From positions 868,001 to 932,000 of the forward strand of contig CAXXWT010000003.1 in assembly GCA_963674685.2 (NCBI GenBank): a stretch of DNA of 64,000 nt, in the 5' to 3' direction. The position numbers and the translations under genes are program-made. This document shows, one piece after another, positions 9,033 to 18,617 of this stretch. Numbering within the stretch: the stretch's first letter is position 1; every line of letters starts with the position of its first letter. Under the pieces are notes generated by a model that was not told where the DNA came from, searched no databases, and worked only from the letters and a program-made list of their open reading frames with translations. This stretch comes from G963674685 sp963674685 (GTDB lineage: Bacteria; Lernaellota; Lernaellaia; JACKCT01).

Positions 9033-11027
9033 ATGAAAATTCAAACACAGTGGACTTTGGCATTTATTCTGATCTGTCTTGTATCTTTCTGGGCATCATG
9101 CGGCGGTGACGATGACGACGATAACGATAGCGAAGATTCTGACGATGATACCGCTTCGGATGACGATGCTGCCGACGACGACGATGACAATAACGTGGAT
9201 GCCCTTTCCTCCGCGACTCCCAAGGCGAAAATCAATAGTCTTTCGGAGACGCACTCCGGATGGAAACGCGTTGATTGCGCGGTATGCCATTTGGGAATAC
9301 ACGGCGACGGCTATCCGATCGCCTCGTGCGGGGGATGCCACGGGGTGAACGGCGCACCGATGCGCACCTCGGGGCATGCAAATAATTCATGCCGCGATTG
9401 TCACGCCGACAATCATGCGGGAGCCGATTTTCGCTCCCCGTCGGATTGCCGCATGTGCCATGGCTATGAAAGCGTTGCCGCTCCGGAATGCCCCTCCACC
9501 GAATCCTTTGACATCGTCGTCATCGGGGCCGGCGGCGGCGGATTGTCCGCGGCTGCGAAGTTGGCGAATAATGGGTTTTCAGTGGCGCTGCTCGAACAGG
9601 GTTATCGTGTGGGCGGTTGTATGGGAATGATCCGCCGCGGGGATTACAGCATGGAAATCGGACTTCATGCGCTCGACGCGCTCGATGCGCCCGACGGCAT
9701 GAACCGCAAGACGTTCGAGGATATCGGCATCCTCGACAAGATAATTCCCGTGAAACTGGACCCCATGTATGTGTCGGTTTTTCCCGAGCATCGAATTATC
9801 GTTCCGGCCGATGTGGAAGCTTATCGCCAGGTTCTGAAGGATGCCTTTCCAGGTGAAGCCGCCAACATAGACCACCTCTGGGACGATCTTGCCGATTATG
9901 ATCTCGTTTTCAGCGCCATCAACAATCTGACCCAGTCGTTCTCGCTGAAAGATTTGATCACGATCATCACTCACGCGACAGTCGCATTCCGGCTTCTGGA
10001 AATCAAGGAACAAACCCTCTCCGAAATGCTTGCCGAATACACCTCAAATCAGCAATTGGTGGCCGTCTGGACTCAGCTCGCGCTATTTCTGGGCGTCGAG
10101 CCGAACCGCTTGTCGGCGTTAATGTTCACCGTGATGTGGAACAACTATCACCGGCACGGCTACTACTACTTCGAAGGCGGTTCCGGCGCCGTCGCCGATG
10201 CAATGGCGGAAGTCGTCGAAGAAAACGGCGGAACAATCCGTCTTAGCGCGCGCGCCACAAAGATTGACGTCGAAGCGGGCAAAGCGACGGTGGTCCGCAC
10301 GCAGGATGACGGTTGCTATGCCGCTCGTTACGTGGTGTCCAACGCCAACGCGCCGGAGACGATCAAAGGAATGGTCGGCGCGGAGTTTTTTCCGCCTGAA
10401 TACGTCAACGCACTCGACAATATGAGCGTAGGCTTGTCCGTGTTTGTTGTTTATCTCGGCCTGGATCACGATTTCGGCGAGATATTCGCCAACAGCCACG
10501 AGATCATGTTTTCGACCACATACGACACGGATGAAAACATGTCGTATATCTGGAATGGCGATCTGGATCATACTCCGGGAGCCATTGGGAATTATTCGGT
10601 CGTCGACCCGCTGGCGGCGCCGCCGGGCAAGAATTCCATTCAAATCATCACGCAGTTGCCCTACGACTGGCAGAGCGACTGGCACTGGAATGACGACTAC
10701 GATGATTACGTGGACATCAAGACGGAAGCTGCCTGGCGCCTCATTGAGCGGGCGGAAGAATACCTGCCGGGCCTTTCGGACCACATCGAAGTAATGGAAG
10801 TCGGCACGCCGCGGACGGTGGAAGGCTATACGCTCAACCCACTCGGCACTATCTTCGGTTGGGATCACACGATCGATCAGTCGCTGGACTACCGGTTGCA
10901 GAACCAAACCCCGATAGAGAACTTGTACCTCGCAGGCGCATGGACGTTCCCCGGCGCGGGTCAGTCGGCGGTCATCCTCTCAGGTTCGATGGTGGCGGAC
11001 ATGATCCTGGAGCGCGAAGGGCACTGA
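9033..11027 (+). CDS. Tetrahaem cytochrome c / carotenoid-desaturase-like flavoprotein fusion, Asp-stalk lipoprotein
   Basis: A 664-residue lipoprotein: lipobox FWASC with Cys23, then an Asp-rich stalk to about residue 55. Four CxxCH haem-binding motifs follow, at residues 82-86 (CAVCH), 99-103 (CGGCH), 120-124 (CRDCH) and 139-143 (CRMCH). From residue 160 a Rossmann FAD-binding domain begins (VVIGAGGGGLSAAAKL, then GGCMG) and continues as a CrtI/carotenoid isomerase/retinol saturase-type FAD domain, ending in the family-typical LAGAWTFPGAGQSAV near the C-terminus. I infer an extracytoplasmic desaturase, saturase or isomerase wired by haems to the electron-transport chain. Known tetrahaem flavocytochromes c use a fumarate-reductase flavin domain instead. 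Substrate unknown. Confidence 0.88.
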   Translation: MKIQTQWTLAFILICLVSFWASCGGDDDDDNDSEDSDDDTASDDDAADDDDDNNVDALSSATPKAKINSLSETHSGWKRVDCAVCHLGIHGDGYPIASCGGCHGVNGAPMRTSGHANNSCRDCHADNHAGADFRSPSDCRMCHGYESVAAPECPSTESFDIVVIGAGGGGLSAAAKLANNGFSVALLEQGYRVGGCMGMIRRGDYSMEIGLHALDALDAPDGMNRKTFEDIGILDKIIPVKLDPMYVSVFPEHRIIVPADVEAYRQVLKDAFPGEAANIDHLWDDLADYDLVFSAINNLTQSFSLKDLITIITHATVAFRLLEIKEQTLSEMLAEYTSNQQLVAVWTQLALFLGVEPNRLSALMFTVMWNNYHRHGYYYFEGGSGAVADAMAEVVEENGGTIRLSARATKIDVEAGKATVVRTQDDGCYAARYVVSNANAPETIKGMVGAEFFPPEYVNALDNMSVGLSVFVVYLGLDHDFGEIFANSHEIMFSTTYDTDENMSYIWNGDLDHTPGAIGNYSVVDPLAAPPGKNSIQIITQLPYDWQSDWHWNDDYDDYVDIKTEAAWRLIERAEEYLPGLSDHIEVMEVGTPRTVEGYTLNPLGTIFGWDHTIDQSLDYRLQNQTPIENLYLAGAWTFPGAGQSAVILSGSMVADMILEREGH

Positions 11028-11084
11028 AAGGTCAGGCTTGTTTTCTCTTTGGCACCAAAAGGATTTAGTGAGGGGGTAAAACTC

Positions 11085-12659
11085 ATGAAGTTACTAATGG
11101 TGACGGTCGTCAGTCTATTGATGAGTTTCGCCTTGGGCAGTTGCGCAAACGATGATGATGCCAAGATGAAGAATCTGACAGAGGATGATTCCACCGGCGA
11201 CGACGACAACGATACGACCGACGACGACGATTCGGATGACGATGATGATACTTCACCCAATGACGAGCCTCCGATCAATCCGTTTCTTGCCGATTCGCCG
11301 TGGCCCATGGCCCATCGGAATCCCTATTGCCAAGCATCCTCGCCTTATCCCGGCCCGGAACCAGGCGACGATCTGATTGTCGATCATATGCTCGCTTCGC
11401 CGGTTCCCGCATTCATGCTTTACAGCCCTGAGGATGCGCAGGGCGCAAGGGCGGTATGGACGACCTCGCTTTTCGACATCTACACGATCGACGCGAGTTC
11501 AAATCCCCTTGTCGAATTCGACTTTTTCAGCAAGGAATTCCATCTCGGCAGCCCCCTGGCTGGGGAATACGCGCTCCTCGACGCTGAAGGGACTTTTTTT
11601 GCGCCGCAAGCGGATCGCATTCATGCTTTCGCCAATGAAAATCCCGCGGATGTTAGCTCGCCCATCGTGGAAATCAATTTCAATCAGATGCCGGATCCGA
11701 TTCTCGATGAAGCCATTCTCGGAATCAACATGATGTACGACGGAATGATCTCGTTCGCCACGACAGCCGGGCGAGTCGGGGTGGTTTCACGGGACTTTTC
11801 CGACTGGCATGTCCTCATGGTGAACCAGGAACCGGACGAGGGCCTCTACAACTCCATCGCCGCGGACGAGGACGGCGGCATTTACGTTGTGACCACCCGT
11901 AAAATGTACCGCGTTCAATGGACCGGAGATGAATTGACCCAGGATGAGGCTGCAGGCGCCTGGTCTGCTTCCTACGAACACGGTCCGGACACGATGCAGC
12001 CCGGCCGCATCAGCATCGGCTCGGGAACCACGCCGACTCTGATGGGCTCCGGAGAGCAAAACAAGTTCGTGGTGATCTGCGACGGGCGGGACGTGATGCG
12101 CATCATGCTTTTCTGGCGTGATGAAATCCCGGAGGACTGGGAAGCGATCGAGCCCGGAAAAGACCGCCGCATCGCCGCCGAGGTGCCGGTGGACTTCGGC
12201 GATCCGACCGTTCAGTTCACCAGCACGGAACAATCCATTCTGATCCGCGGTTACGACGCGGTCGTGGTTAACAATTACTACGGTCCCAACGCCGTAACCG
12301 GTATCTTCGCCGCATTGTTTTCAAATCTCCCGCAATTCGCACCCTATGGGGTGCAGAAATTTCGTTGGGATCCGATTGGAAGGATTCTGAATCCAATGTG
12401 GGCAAACCCTGATGTTTCCTGTCCGAACAGCGTCCCGACCATGAGCAGCAAAAGCGGATTGATGTACTGCATCGGGCAACGCAATTCGACCTGGACCCTC
12501 GAGGGAGTCGATTGGGAAACCGGGGATTCGGCTTTTCATCTGATACTGGGCGACAGTCTGAAATACAACAGCTATTACGCGGGAACGGAGATCGGTCCGG
12601 ACCGTAACATCATCAACGGCGCCGTCTACGGTGTTCTGGATATCCGGCCGCGTCCTTGA
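11085..12659 (+). CDS. Asp-stalk lipoprotein, beta-propeller-like, unknown function
   Basis: The ATG at 11085 follows an AGGGGG ribosome site and gives a proper lipoprotein signal ending in lipobox LGSC (Cys20); the TTG at 11049 would add a non-signal extension. The product has 524 residues. An Asp-rich stalk of about 35 residues leads into SPWPMAHRNPYCQ and then repeated strand-turn units with Asp-Gly and Trp-rich edges (DEDGGIYVVT, GLMYCIG), which look like a PQQ-type or similar beta-propeller. I do not recognise the family and see no catalytic motif. It lies between the flavocytochrome and the penicillin acylase-like gene in one operon. Confidence 0.75.
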   Translation: MKLLMVTVVSLLMSFALGSCANDDDAKMKNLTEDDSTGDDDNDTTDDDDSDDDDDTSPNDEPPINPFLADSPWPMAHRNPYCQASSPYPGPEPGDDLIVDHMLASPVPAFMLYSPEDAQGARAVWTTSLFDIYTIDASSNPLVEFDFFSKEFHLGSPLAGEYALLDAEGTFFAPQADRIHAFANENPADVSSPIVEINFNQMPDPILDEAILGINMMYDGMISFATTAGRVGVVSRDFSDWHVLMVNQEPDEGLYNSIAADEDGGIYVVTTRKMYRVQWTGDELTQDEAAGAWSASYEHGPDTMQPGRISIGSGTTPTLMGSGEQNKFVVICDGRDVMRIMLFWRDEIPEDWEAIEPGKDRRIAAEVPVDFGDPTVQFTSTEQSILIRGYDAVVVNNYYGPNAVTGIFAALFSNLPQFAPYGVQKFRWDPIGRILNPMWANPDVSCPNSVPTMSSKSGLMYCIGQRNSTWTLEGVDWETGDSAFHLILGDSLKYNSYYAGTEIGPDRNIINGAVYGVLDIRPRP

Positions 12660-12683
12660 AGAACAAAATAAATGGGGATCTTC

Positions 12684-15053
12684 ATGAGAAAAACAGCCGT
12701 ACTTGTTTTGGCAACCGCCGCTCTCGTTCTGTTTGGCTGCGCTTCGATTTTACTGAATAGAGGTTTCCCGAAGGTCGAGGGAGAGGCGCGGCTGCCCGGA
12801 ATAAAAAAGTCGGTGGAAGTGATTCGAGACGCATTCGGAATCCCCCACATCTATGCCGAGACGGAATTGGATATTCTCCAAGCGCAAGGTTACGTTCATG
12901 CTCAGGACCGCTTGTGGCAGATGGAGACCTACCGGCGCGTGGCAAAAGGAACCCTGTCGGAAGTCGGCGGCCGCGAATTGATGGAACTGGACCATTGGAT
13001 GCGGCTGATCGGCGTTTCCCGTATCCGGAGCATTCTGGCCAGACGCATCACCAACGATCAGAAGCCATTGGCACAAGCGTACATAAACGGGATCAATACG
13101 TACATCGAACAGAACAAAGACAACCTCCCCATCGAATTTCAGAAACTCGGCCTGGTACCGGAACCGTGGACGATCGACGACCTGTACAACGTGGTCGGCG
13201 TGAACGCCTGGTTTCTGGAAACCAACTTTGCCCAGGAACTCGTGGCGTTGGCGGGTCGCCGGCATTTCGGAGTGGAATCTTTGAAAGACCTGCTTCCTTC
13301 CTGGCCCAACGTAAAGCTTCCGGAAGATCGATATTTTGAATCACTGCGCGGATTGAACATCGGCCCGTTCATCCCAGAGGTGGAGGCATTGTACAAAATG
13401 ACTTCCACCTATGACGGATTGGGCAGCAATAACTGGGTGACCGCGCAAGGACCGGGCGGCAAGCCGCTTCTCGCGAACGATCCCCATCTGGCGCTTCTCG
13501 TACCTGGGGTCTGGTATTTCTGCCATCTGGAGGCTCCCGGATACCGTGCCGCCGGCGCGTCCATGGCCGGGATTCCGGGGATTATCATCGGCCACAACGA
13601 GCGAGTAGCCTGGGGTTGGACCAATGTGATGACCGATGTGGCCGATCTGTATGTGTTTCGTGTCGATATACAGAAGCCGACGACTTACTATGTCCACAAC
13701 AAGCCATTGCGGATGACGTGGCGGGATGAGGCTTATCGTCTGCCCGACGGCTCATCGGAGACAAAACGCGTATACGAAACGATTCACGGGCCGGTGATCA
13801 CGGAAGTGAAACCCGGTGTTGATGCGGTCGCTGCGCTCAAGTGGTACGGCACTTTGCCGGAGGATCAGATATTCGACGAGAGCGCCATCGGATTCTATAA
13901 GTTGAACCGAGTGCGATCCATGCGCGAAGGAATCGAGGCGGGCCGCCATTTCGGCCTGATCGGACAAAATCTTGTCCTTGCCGATGTTGATGGCAATATT
14001 GGCTGGCACGCTTTCGGTGCCGCTCCGATCCGCAAAGGCTATTCGGGCAGACTTCCCGCGGATGGATCATCCGGGGAATGTGACTGGTCCGGGTATCTGC
14101 CCTATGAAAAAATGCCCTTTTCGATCAATCCCGAGCAGGGCTGGATCGCCACGGCGAATAACCGTTCCGTGAACGAGAACTCCGAACATCCGATCACCCA
14201 CGATTGGTGCGCGCCTTATCGCCACGAGCGGATCACTCAGGTTCTGGCTTCGATGGACGACCCGACTCCGGAAGCGTTTCGCAGCCTGCAACTTGACGTT
14301 TACTCGCTTCAGGCGGAACGGTTGATTCCCAAGCTGGCAGGATACGATTTCACGAACCAGAAGGCCCGAACAGCCATGACTCTGCTTATGTCCTGGGACC
14401 GAGAAGTCGGGGCAAACAGCGTCGGAGCGACCGTATACGAGGTCTTTCTGACCGAATGGGTTCGGGCTCTTCTGGAGGACGAACTGGGCGAGGATCTTAA
14501 GTTCTATCTTCATCTGCTTCCAGCGGCGTATCTGGTCCACGATGTGATTCTGGACCGGCACGATTCCCCGATTTGGGATCGCGTCGATACGCCGGAGAAG
14601 GAAACCCCGGTGCAGATAATCGAACTCGCGCTGACGGAAACAACAGAATGGCTTGAGGATCGGCTCGGCCCCGATACGGAAAAATGGACTTGGGGGCGGC
14701 TCCACCATTATTACTTTTCACATCCGGGGGCGAAGAAAAAAATCGAGCGCAAGTTTCTGAACCGCGGTCCGATTCCCGCACCGGGAGACAACACGACCGT
14801 CAACGCGGGTTGCTTTGATCCCGGCCTGGGAAGCTATGGGGCGATCGTGATCGCCTCCCTGCGAATGATCGCGCCGCTCTCGGATCTGAGCCAAACCACA
14901 ATCGCGGGCCCCATGGGACAGTCGGGGCAGCCTGGACATCCTCACTACGATGACATGATCGAACCGTGGATGATCGCCAAAGGCGTGCCTCTTTATTTTA
15001 ACCGGGCGGATGTGGTCTCAAACAAGGCGTCTCGTCTGCTCCTGACTCCGTGA
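12684..15053 (+). CDS. Penicillin acylase family (Ntn-hydrolase) lipoprotein
   Basis: The start at 12684 is supported by GGGGA upstream and by the lipoprotein signal that follows (lipobox LFGC, Cys15). The 789-residue length matches penicillin amidase and acyl-homoserine-lactone acylase precursors. The alpha chain shows DAFGIPHIYAET and GYVHAQDRLWQME, typical of the family. The autocatalytic cleavage site is at GLG|SNNWV, making Ser248 the N-terminal nucleophile, and LLANDPHL follows as expected. These enzymes cleave amides of acyl chains in the periplasm. In this operon the target may be an N-acyl group on a glycoconjugate or lipid; that is inference. Quorum-signal cleavage is an alternative. 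Confidence 0.93.
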   Translation: MRKTAVLVLATAALVLFGCASILLNRGFPKVEGEARLPGIKKSVEVIRDAFGIPHIYAETELDILQAQGYVHAQDRLWQMETYRRVAKGTLSEVGGRELMELDHWMRLIGVSRIRSILARRITNDQKPLAQAYINGINTYIEQNKDNLPIEFQKLGLVPEPWTIDDLYNVVGVNAWFLETNFAQELVALAGRRHFGVESLKDLLPSWPNVKLPEDRYFESLRGLNIGPFIPEVEALYKMTSTYDGLGSNNWVTAQGPGGKPLLANDPHLALLVPGVWYFCHLEAPGYRAAGASMAGIPGIIIGHNERVAWGWTNVMTDVADLYVFRVDIQKPTTYYVHNKPLRMTWRDEAYRLPDGSSETKRVYETIHGPVITEVKPGVDAVAALKWYGTLPEDQIFDESAIGFYKLNRVRSMREGIEAGRHFGLIGQNLVLADVDGNIGWHAFGAAPIRKGYSGRLPADGSSGECDWSGYLPYEKMPFSINPEQGWIATANNRSVNENSEHPITHDWCAPYRHERITQVLASMDDPTPEAFRSLQLDVYSLQAERLIPKLAGYDFTNQKARTAMTLLMSWDREVGANSVGATVYEVFLTEWVRALLEDELGEDLKFYLHLLPAAYLVHDVILDRHDSPIWDRVDTPEKETPVQIIELALTETTEWLEDRLGPDTEKWTWGRLHHYYFSHPGAKKKIERKFLNRGPIPAPGDNTTVNAGCFDPGLGSYGAIVIASLRMIAPLSDLSQTTIAGPMGQSGQPGHPHYDDMIEPWMIAKGVPLYFNRADVVSNKASRLLLTP

Positions 15054-15108
15054 TGCGCCATGTCGGCAAGGTAGATTGCATCGGTCGATTCTAAAAAGAG
15101 GAGATGAG

Positions 15109-16275
15109 ATGAATAAAACGCCGAAATGCATTGTTCTTCTTCTAATATTCGCTGCGGTCGTTGTGCTCTTTCTTGCATGCGACGAGAATGACGGCGAGGA
15201 CGGCGTCACCGGCGACGAGCAGTATCCAGGAGATTCGCTCAAGATTCAGCCGCCTGGTATCGGCGTTTACCTTGGCGCTTATGACTGGATGGAAAACGGG
15301 GAAAAACCGGGCATTGAGGAGTTTGAGACGGCTGTCGGGAAAAAAGTGGCTCTTACGGGCGGCGGCGTCTGCATTTCGGCCGAAAACCAGCCTTTTTCAA
15401 TCGATGTCTCATGTCTTCAAACAAAGTATGACAATGGTTACACGATTCTTACGGATATCTCGTTGAGGGAATCCGATAAAATTTACCTTCCACAAGAAAT
15501 CATCGACGGCCAGGCGGACCATTTGCTGGAGGACCTTGCCGCCAACCTGATTGCTGCTGGCGTCCCACTCTTTCTGGCGTACCCGCGCGAACCCAAAGTG
15601 CAGCCTCAGTGGGGATTCGATGGAGGTGGATATGGAGAGGACGGAGATAAGCTTAACACCGAAGTAAACGATCTATATGGCGCTTATGGATGCGCAGACC
15701 AGCAAAACCCTATGTGCCTTGACGGCCCCGAACGCTATTGGGATCTTTGCAAATACATCCACGAGGCGATAGAAGCAAAAGCTCCCAGTCGAGCCACCTG
15801 GGTCATGGGCGCTGTGATCGATAGAACACCGGGCTGGTATGAACAGGTATATCCGGGAAACGAATACGTCGATTGGCACGCTCTTGATGTTTATGCTTGG
15901 ACCGAGAGTCCAACGACAATCGTGTCGTTTTCGGAAAGCGTCTCTCCCACTTGGTCGGAAGCATTATCCCTGGATGATAAACCGATAGTCATCACGGAGT
16001 TTGGGGTTTACGGCTTGTATGGAGGCGGAGGAGACGATCTACCCTGTTCCCCTGACGAGCCCGGAGTTTCCGTTATAGACCGCAGTGACTGGTTTATCGA
16101 CTTTTTCGATAGGATTAAATCGAGCCATGCCGGTCTGGGGGCCTTCATTTACTGGCAAATGGGCGAGGACGCCTTTGATTGCTCAAATACCCGACTCCGT
16201 GCTTCGGACCTGGAAACTGAGGTATGGCGCTCAGAACTCCAATCGAATCCGAATTTCTGGCATTCGGAAATTTGA
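15109..16275 (+). CDS. Lipoprotein with clan GH-A (GH26/GH39-like) glycosidase domain
   Basis: ATG 15109 follows GAGGAG and starts a lipoprotein signal with lipobox FLAC; a short acidic linker follows. The product has 388 residues. The C-terminal half shows clan-A barrel hallmarks: VDWHALDVYAW, then IVITEFGVYG holding a likely nucleophile Glu, then FIYWQMGED. A YPREPK segment at about residue 162 could carry the acid/base Glu, as in GH26 beta-mannanases. The exact family is uncertain. It is the last gene of the plus operon and converges on the minus operon, with only 70 bp between the two stop codons. Confidence 0.65.
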   Translation: MNKTPKCIVLLLIFAAVVVLFLACDENDGEDGVTGDEQYPGDSLKIQPPGIGVYLGAYDWMENGEKPGIEEFETAVGKKVALTGGGVCISAENQPFSIDVSCLQTKYDNGYTILTDISLRESDKIYLPQEIIDGQADHLLEDLAANLIAAGVPLFLAYPREPKVQPQWGFDGGGYGEDGDKLNTEVNDLYGAYGCADQQNPMCLDGPERYWDLCKYIHEAIEAKAPSRATWVMGAVIDRTPGWYEQVYPGNEYVDWHALDVYAWTESPTTIVSFSESVSPTWSEALSLDDKPIVITEFGVYGLYGGGGDDLPCSPDEPGVSVIDRSDWFIDFFDRIKSSHAGLGAFIYWQMGEDAFDCSNTRLRASDLETEVWRSELQSNPNFWHSEI

Positions 16276-16316
16276 ACGTGAAGGACGAATTCTCCGGAAT
16301 ATCGCTAAAATTTGCG

Positions 16317-16343
16317 AGCCATTTAGATTCATTTTGCATGGCT
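16317..16343. terminator. Weak hairpin between convergent operons
   Basis: AGCCAT (16317-16322) pairs with ATGGCT (16338-16343) in the short gap between the two convergent glycan operons. There is no clear U-tract, so termination here is only a suggestion from position. Confidence 0.25.
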
Positions 16344-16345
16344 TG

Positions 16346-17746
16346 TTAATCTGTTGCAGCCATAATTTGGTGAGCCTTGACAATAGCGGGACCGAGTTCC
16401 GGGCCAATGCAAATCATCTTCTCATAACGGTATCGCGGATCGGCGTATTGCGCTGGATCAATGATGTATCCCAGGGAATCTTGCGCATTGTTGATGATTA
16501 TCTGAGCCTTACCGCCTAACGCCTTGCGAACTTGGAGACCCAGGTTAGGTGATATCTCCCCCGGAACGGTTCCGAAAGCAATCGGTCCGATGTGGATTGC
16601 GGAAACCTCGGCAGTGAAGGGTTTGCCGAGCTTCGGCAGATCGAACGGCAGCAAACCTAAACGCCGCGCCCAGTCATAAGCTCGACTGCGCATGGGAACC
16701 GTCACCTCACGGGTAACCACTCGGATGGAATCCGTTTCCACCGGAACAGCCGATTCCAAAAGTCGCCAGGCAGCGTCGGCGACCTTCGGTCCCATCTCCT
16801 CGACCCAACGAAAGTTTTCACCTTCGGAAAAAAGGATGTGTCCGGGAGCAAACGGTTGGACGGTAGCGCCGATCGAGCCATTGACATACATCGAGATACC
16901 CGCGTTCCTTCGGTTCATGGCCTGATAAAATGCCCCTATCCAGTCGGCGGAGATCAATCGATTGTCCATGTATTCCGCCGTGGGATGGCATGCCCAGTTA
17001 GTCAAGGTAGCAATGGAAACGCCTTCCAGATCTTCGGTTCGGAGGACGGTCATGGTGTGGTCGATCGAAGCCGCCGGATCTTGATCCAGGCGAATATTGC
17101 GATGCAGCTCCGCAAGTTCTCCTACAGCGACTGTAAGCCGCGCCGGTTTTCGCCGGTTAAAGGCTTCGATCACCGCCTGGGAAGCTCGTTCTTTCAGAAA
17201 TGCCATGTAGGTTTCATCGCGACCGGAGTGAGGCGGAAAAACAGTGCCCCAAAGGCCCATGGTGTCGGGCCCATGATGTGTATGGTTGGAACTGACCACA
17301 ATTGATTTCGTATCGATGGGAACTCGTGCGGCCAGAGCGTTGCGGATATCGTTGACATCGGGCGATGCCAATCCAATCAGATCCAAAGATAGAAATGCCA
17401 CAACATCGGAGTCTTTTTGAAAGACCATGGCAGTGGCGAAAAGTGGATCGTGAACTCCAGTTGACCAACGACACCTTTTCGTCGAGAGAAAAAAGACCCC
17501 GTAGCCGCCCATCATTTGTGGTGTCGATGGGGTGATATCTGTTCGCGCGGCGCCGATCAGCAGAACTGGAGAATCCACAAGCGCCTCCTTTGGAGGATTC
17601 GGTGAAGGAGGAACCACATCAAGCAAATGGGGCGTAACAACGACTGACCTCGGTGTGCAAGAGGAAAAAAGGCAGGTGAATACAGCGATTAAAAGCAGGG
17701 GGATGGGACGCCACAAGTAGTCCGGCAATGAAAAAAAATCATTCAT
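16346..17746 (-). CDS. Neutral ceramidase-like lipoprotein (N-terminal domain family)
   Basis: A 466-residue protein with a signal peptide ending in lipobox FSSC. It shows the alkaline/neutral ceramidase N-domain pattern: AARTDITPSTPQMMGGYG, GVHDPLFATAMVF, then a metal-binding SSNHTHHGPDTMG near residue 152. The family cleaves the amide of ceramide with a zinc-activated Ser in a GDVSPN-type motif; here the matching stretch reads NGSIGATVQPF, so that Ser is not apparent. It is also shorter than true ceramidases (about 650), lacking the C-terminal immunoglobulin-like domain. It may act on another amide or ester. The start overlaps the PIG-L stop (ATGA), and it is the last gene of the minus operon. 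Confidence 0.82.
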   Translation of the reverse strand: MNDFFSLPDYLWRPIPLLLIAVFTCLFSSCTPRSVVVTPHLLDVVPPSPNPPKEALVDSPVLLIGAARTDITPSTPQMMGGYGVFFLSTKRCRWSTGVHDPLFATAMVFQKDSDVVAFLSLDLIGLASPDVNDIRNALAARVPIDTKSIVVSSNHTHHGPDTMGLWGTVFPPHSGRDETYMAFLKERASQAVIEAFNRRKPARLTVAVGELAELHRNIRLDQDPAASIDHTMTVLRTEDLEGVSIATLTNWACHPTAEYMDNRLISADWIGAFYQAMNRRNAGISMYVNGSIGATVQPFAPGHILFSEGENFRWVEEMGPKVADAAWRLLESAVPVETDSIRVVTREVTVPMRSRAYDWARRLGLLPFDLPKLGKPFTAEVSAIHIGPIAFGTVPGEISPNLGLQVRKALGGKAQIIINNAQDSLGYIIDPAQYADPRYRYEKMICIGPELGPAIVKAHQIMAATD

Positions 17747-18597
17747 TCCCGATCCAATCCCGACCGGCGTGGTGCAGATGCTGCCCCATCGATCGGCTCG
17801 CTCAAGCTCTGGAGTAGGTCCTCCATCTCGCCAAAGCGTACTAACCGAAATTCCTCAGCGAATCGATCCTTTCCAATACCGTGTTTCTCCGCTGCTGCGC
17901 GCGCCTGGTCAGTAATCACCCCGGACAGCAACGGCTTTATATCGCCGTCTCTGGACATCTCCAAAAGTGGTGCGCGACGTCCCCATGTCGCCAACTGAAG
18001 AATGAATTGGTTGATCGTGTTGCGCATCATCGTCCTGTGAGCGCACATGGCATCGATCCGGCGGTCGATTGTGGCGGTCACGTCCTCGGCCCGGTTCGCA
18101 TCTGGCAGGTTGCGTCCAAAGTACCATCTCTCGCACACTGAGAACGGAGTCAACCCATCGGCGAAGTGCTCCGGGTGATGGAGGTCGAAACAGGCGACCC
18201 AAAACGCCTCTTCCATAGCTTGCGCAACGCGGATGTGGTCCATGTTTCCTTCGTAGGTGCCGAATGGATCAAAACTGAAAACAGCGAAGGGGCGATGCTT
18301 GCGCAGTAAATATACGAATCGTTCGCGTAGGGCGACCAGAGAGATGTCGGCAAGGCAATCTGTTTCAAAACCCAACTCGATGATTTCTGTCACTCCCAAA
18401 ACACGAGCGGCTTCCCGCAATTCCACAGAGTTGCGTTTTTTCGTTTCCTCGACTGTCAGCCCGACCGAGTCTTTTGCATCGTCCGTGACCCGAACAAGGA
18501 TGACTCGCCAACCCTCATCGGCAAATTTCGCAATGGTTGCCCCGCAAAACGCAGCGGCATCGTCCGCGTGAGGGCTGATGACCATGAGTGTGTGCAT
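17743..18597 (-). CDS. PIG-L/LmbE family N-acetylglucosaminyl de-N-acetylase
   Basis: This 284-residue cytoplasmic-looking protein begins with the PIG-L zinc motif as HADD (residues 10-13; usual form HPDD) and continues with the typical VRVTDDAKD and EIIELGFETD segments. FSFDPFGTYEGNMDHIRVAQ provides the later His/Asp site (usual form HxDH). The family removes acetyl from GlcNAc in GPI precursors, mycothiol, bacillithiol and related molecules. AAGGA precedes the ATG. It lies 20 bp after the first GH92 gene and overlaps the ceramidase-like gene by ATGA, which supports a joint role in handling N-acyl sugars. Confidence 0.9.
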   Translation of the reverse strand: MHTLMVISPHADDAAAFCGATIAKFADEGWRVILVRVTDDAKDSVGLTVEETKKRNSVELREAARVLGVTEIIELGFETDCLADISLVALRERFVYLLRKHRPFAVFSFDPFGTYEGNMDHIRVAQAMEEAFWVACFDLHHPEHFADGLTPFSVCERWYFGRNLPDANRAEDVTATIDRRIDAMCAHRTMMRNTINQFILQLATWGRRAPLLEMSRDGDIKPLLSGVITDQARAAAEKHGIGKDRFAEEFRLVRFGEMEDLLQSLSEPIDGAASAPRRSGLDRE

Positions 18598-18617
18598 ACG
18601 CCGTCCTTAGTGTATTG

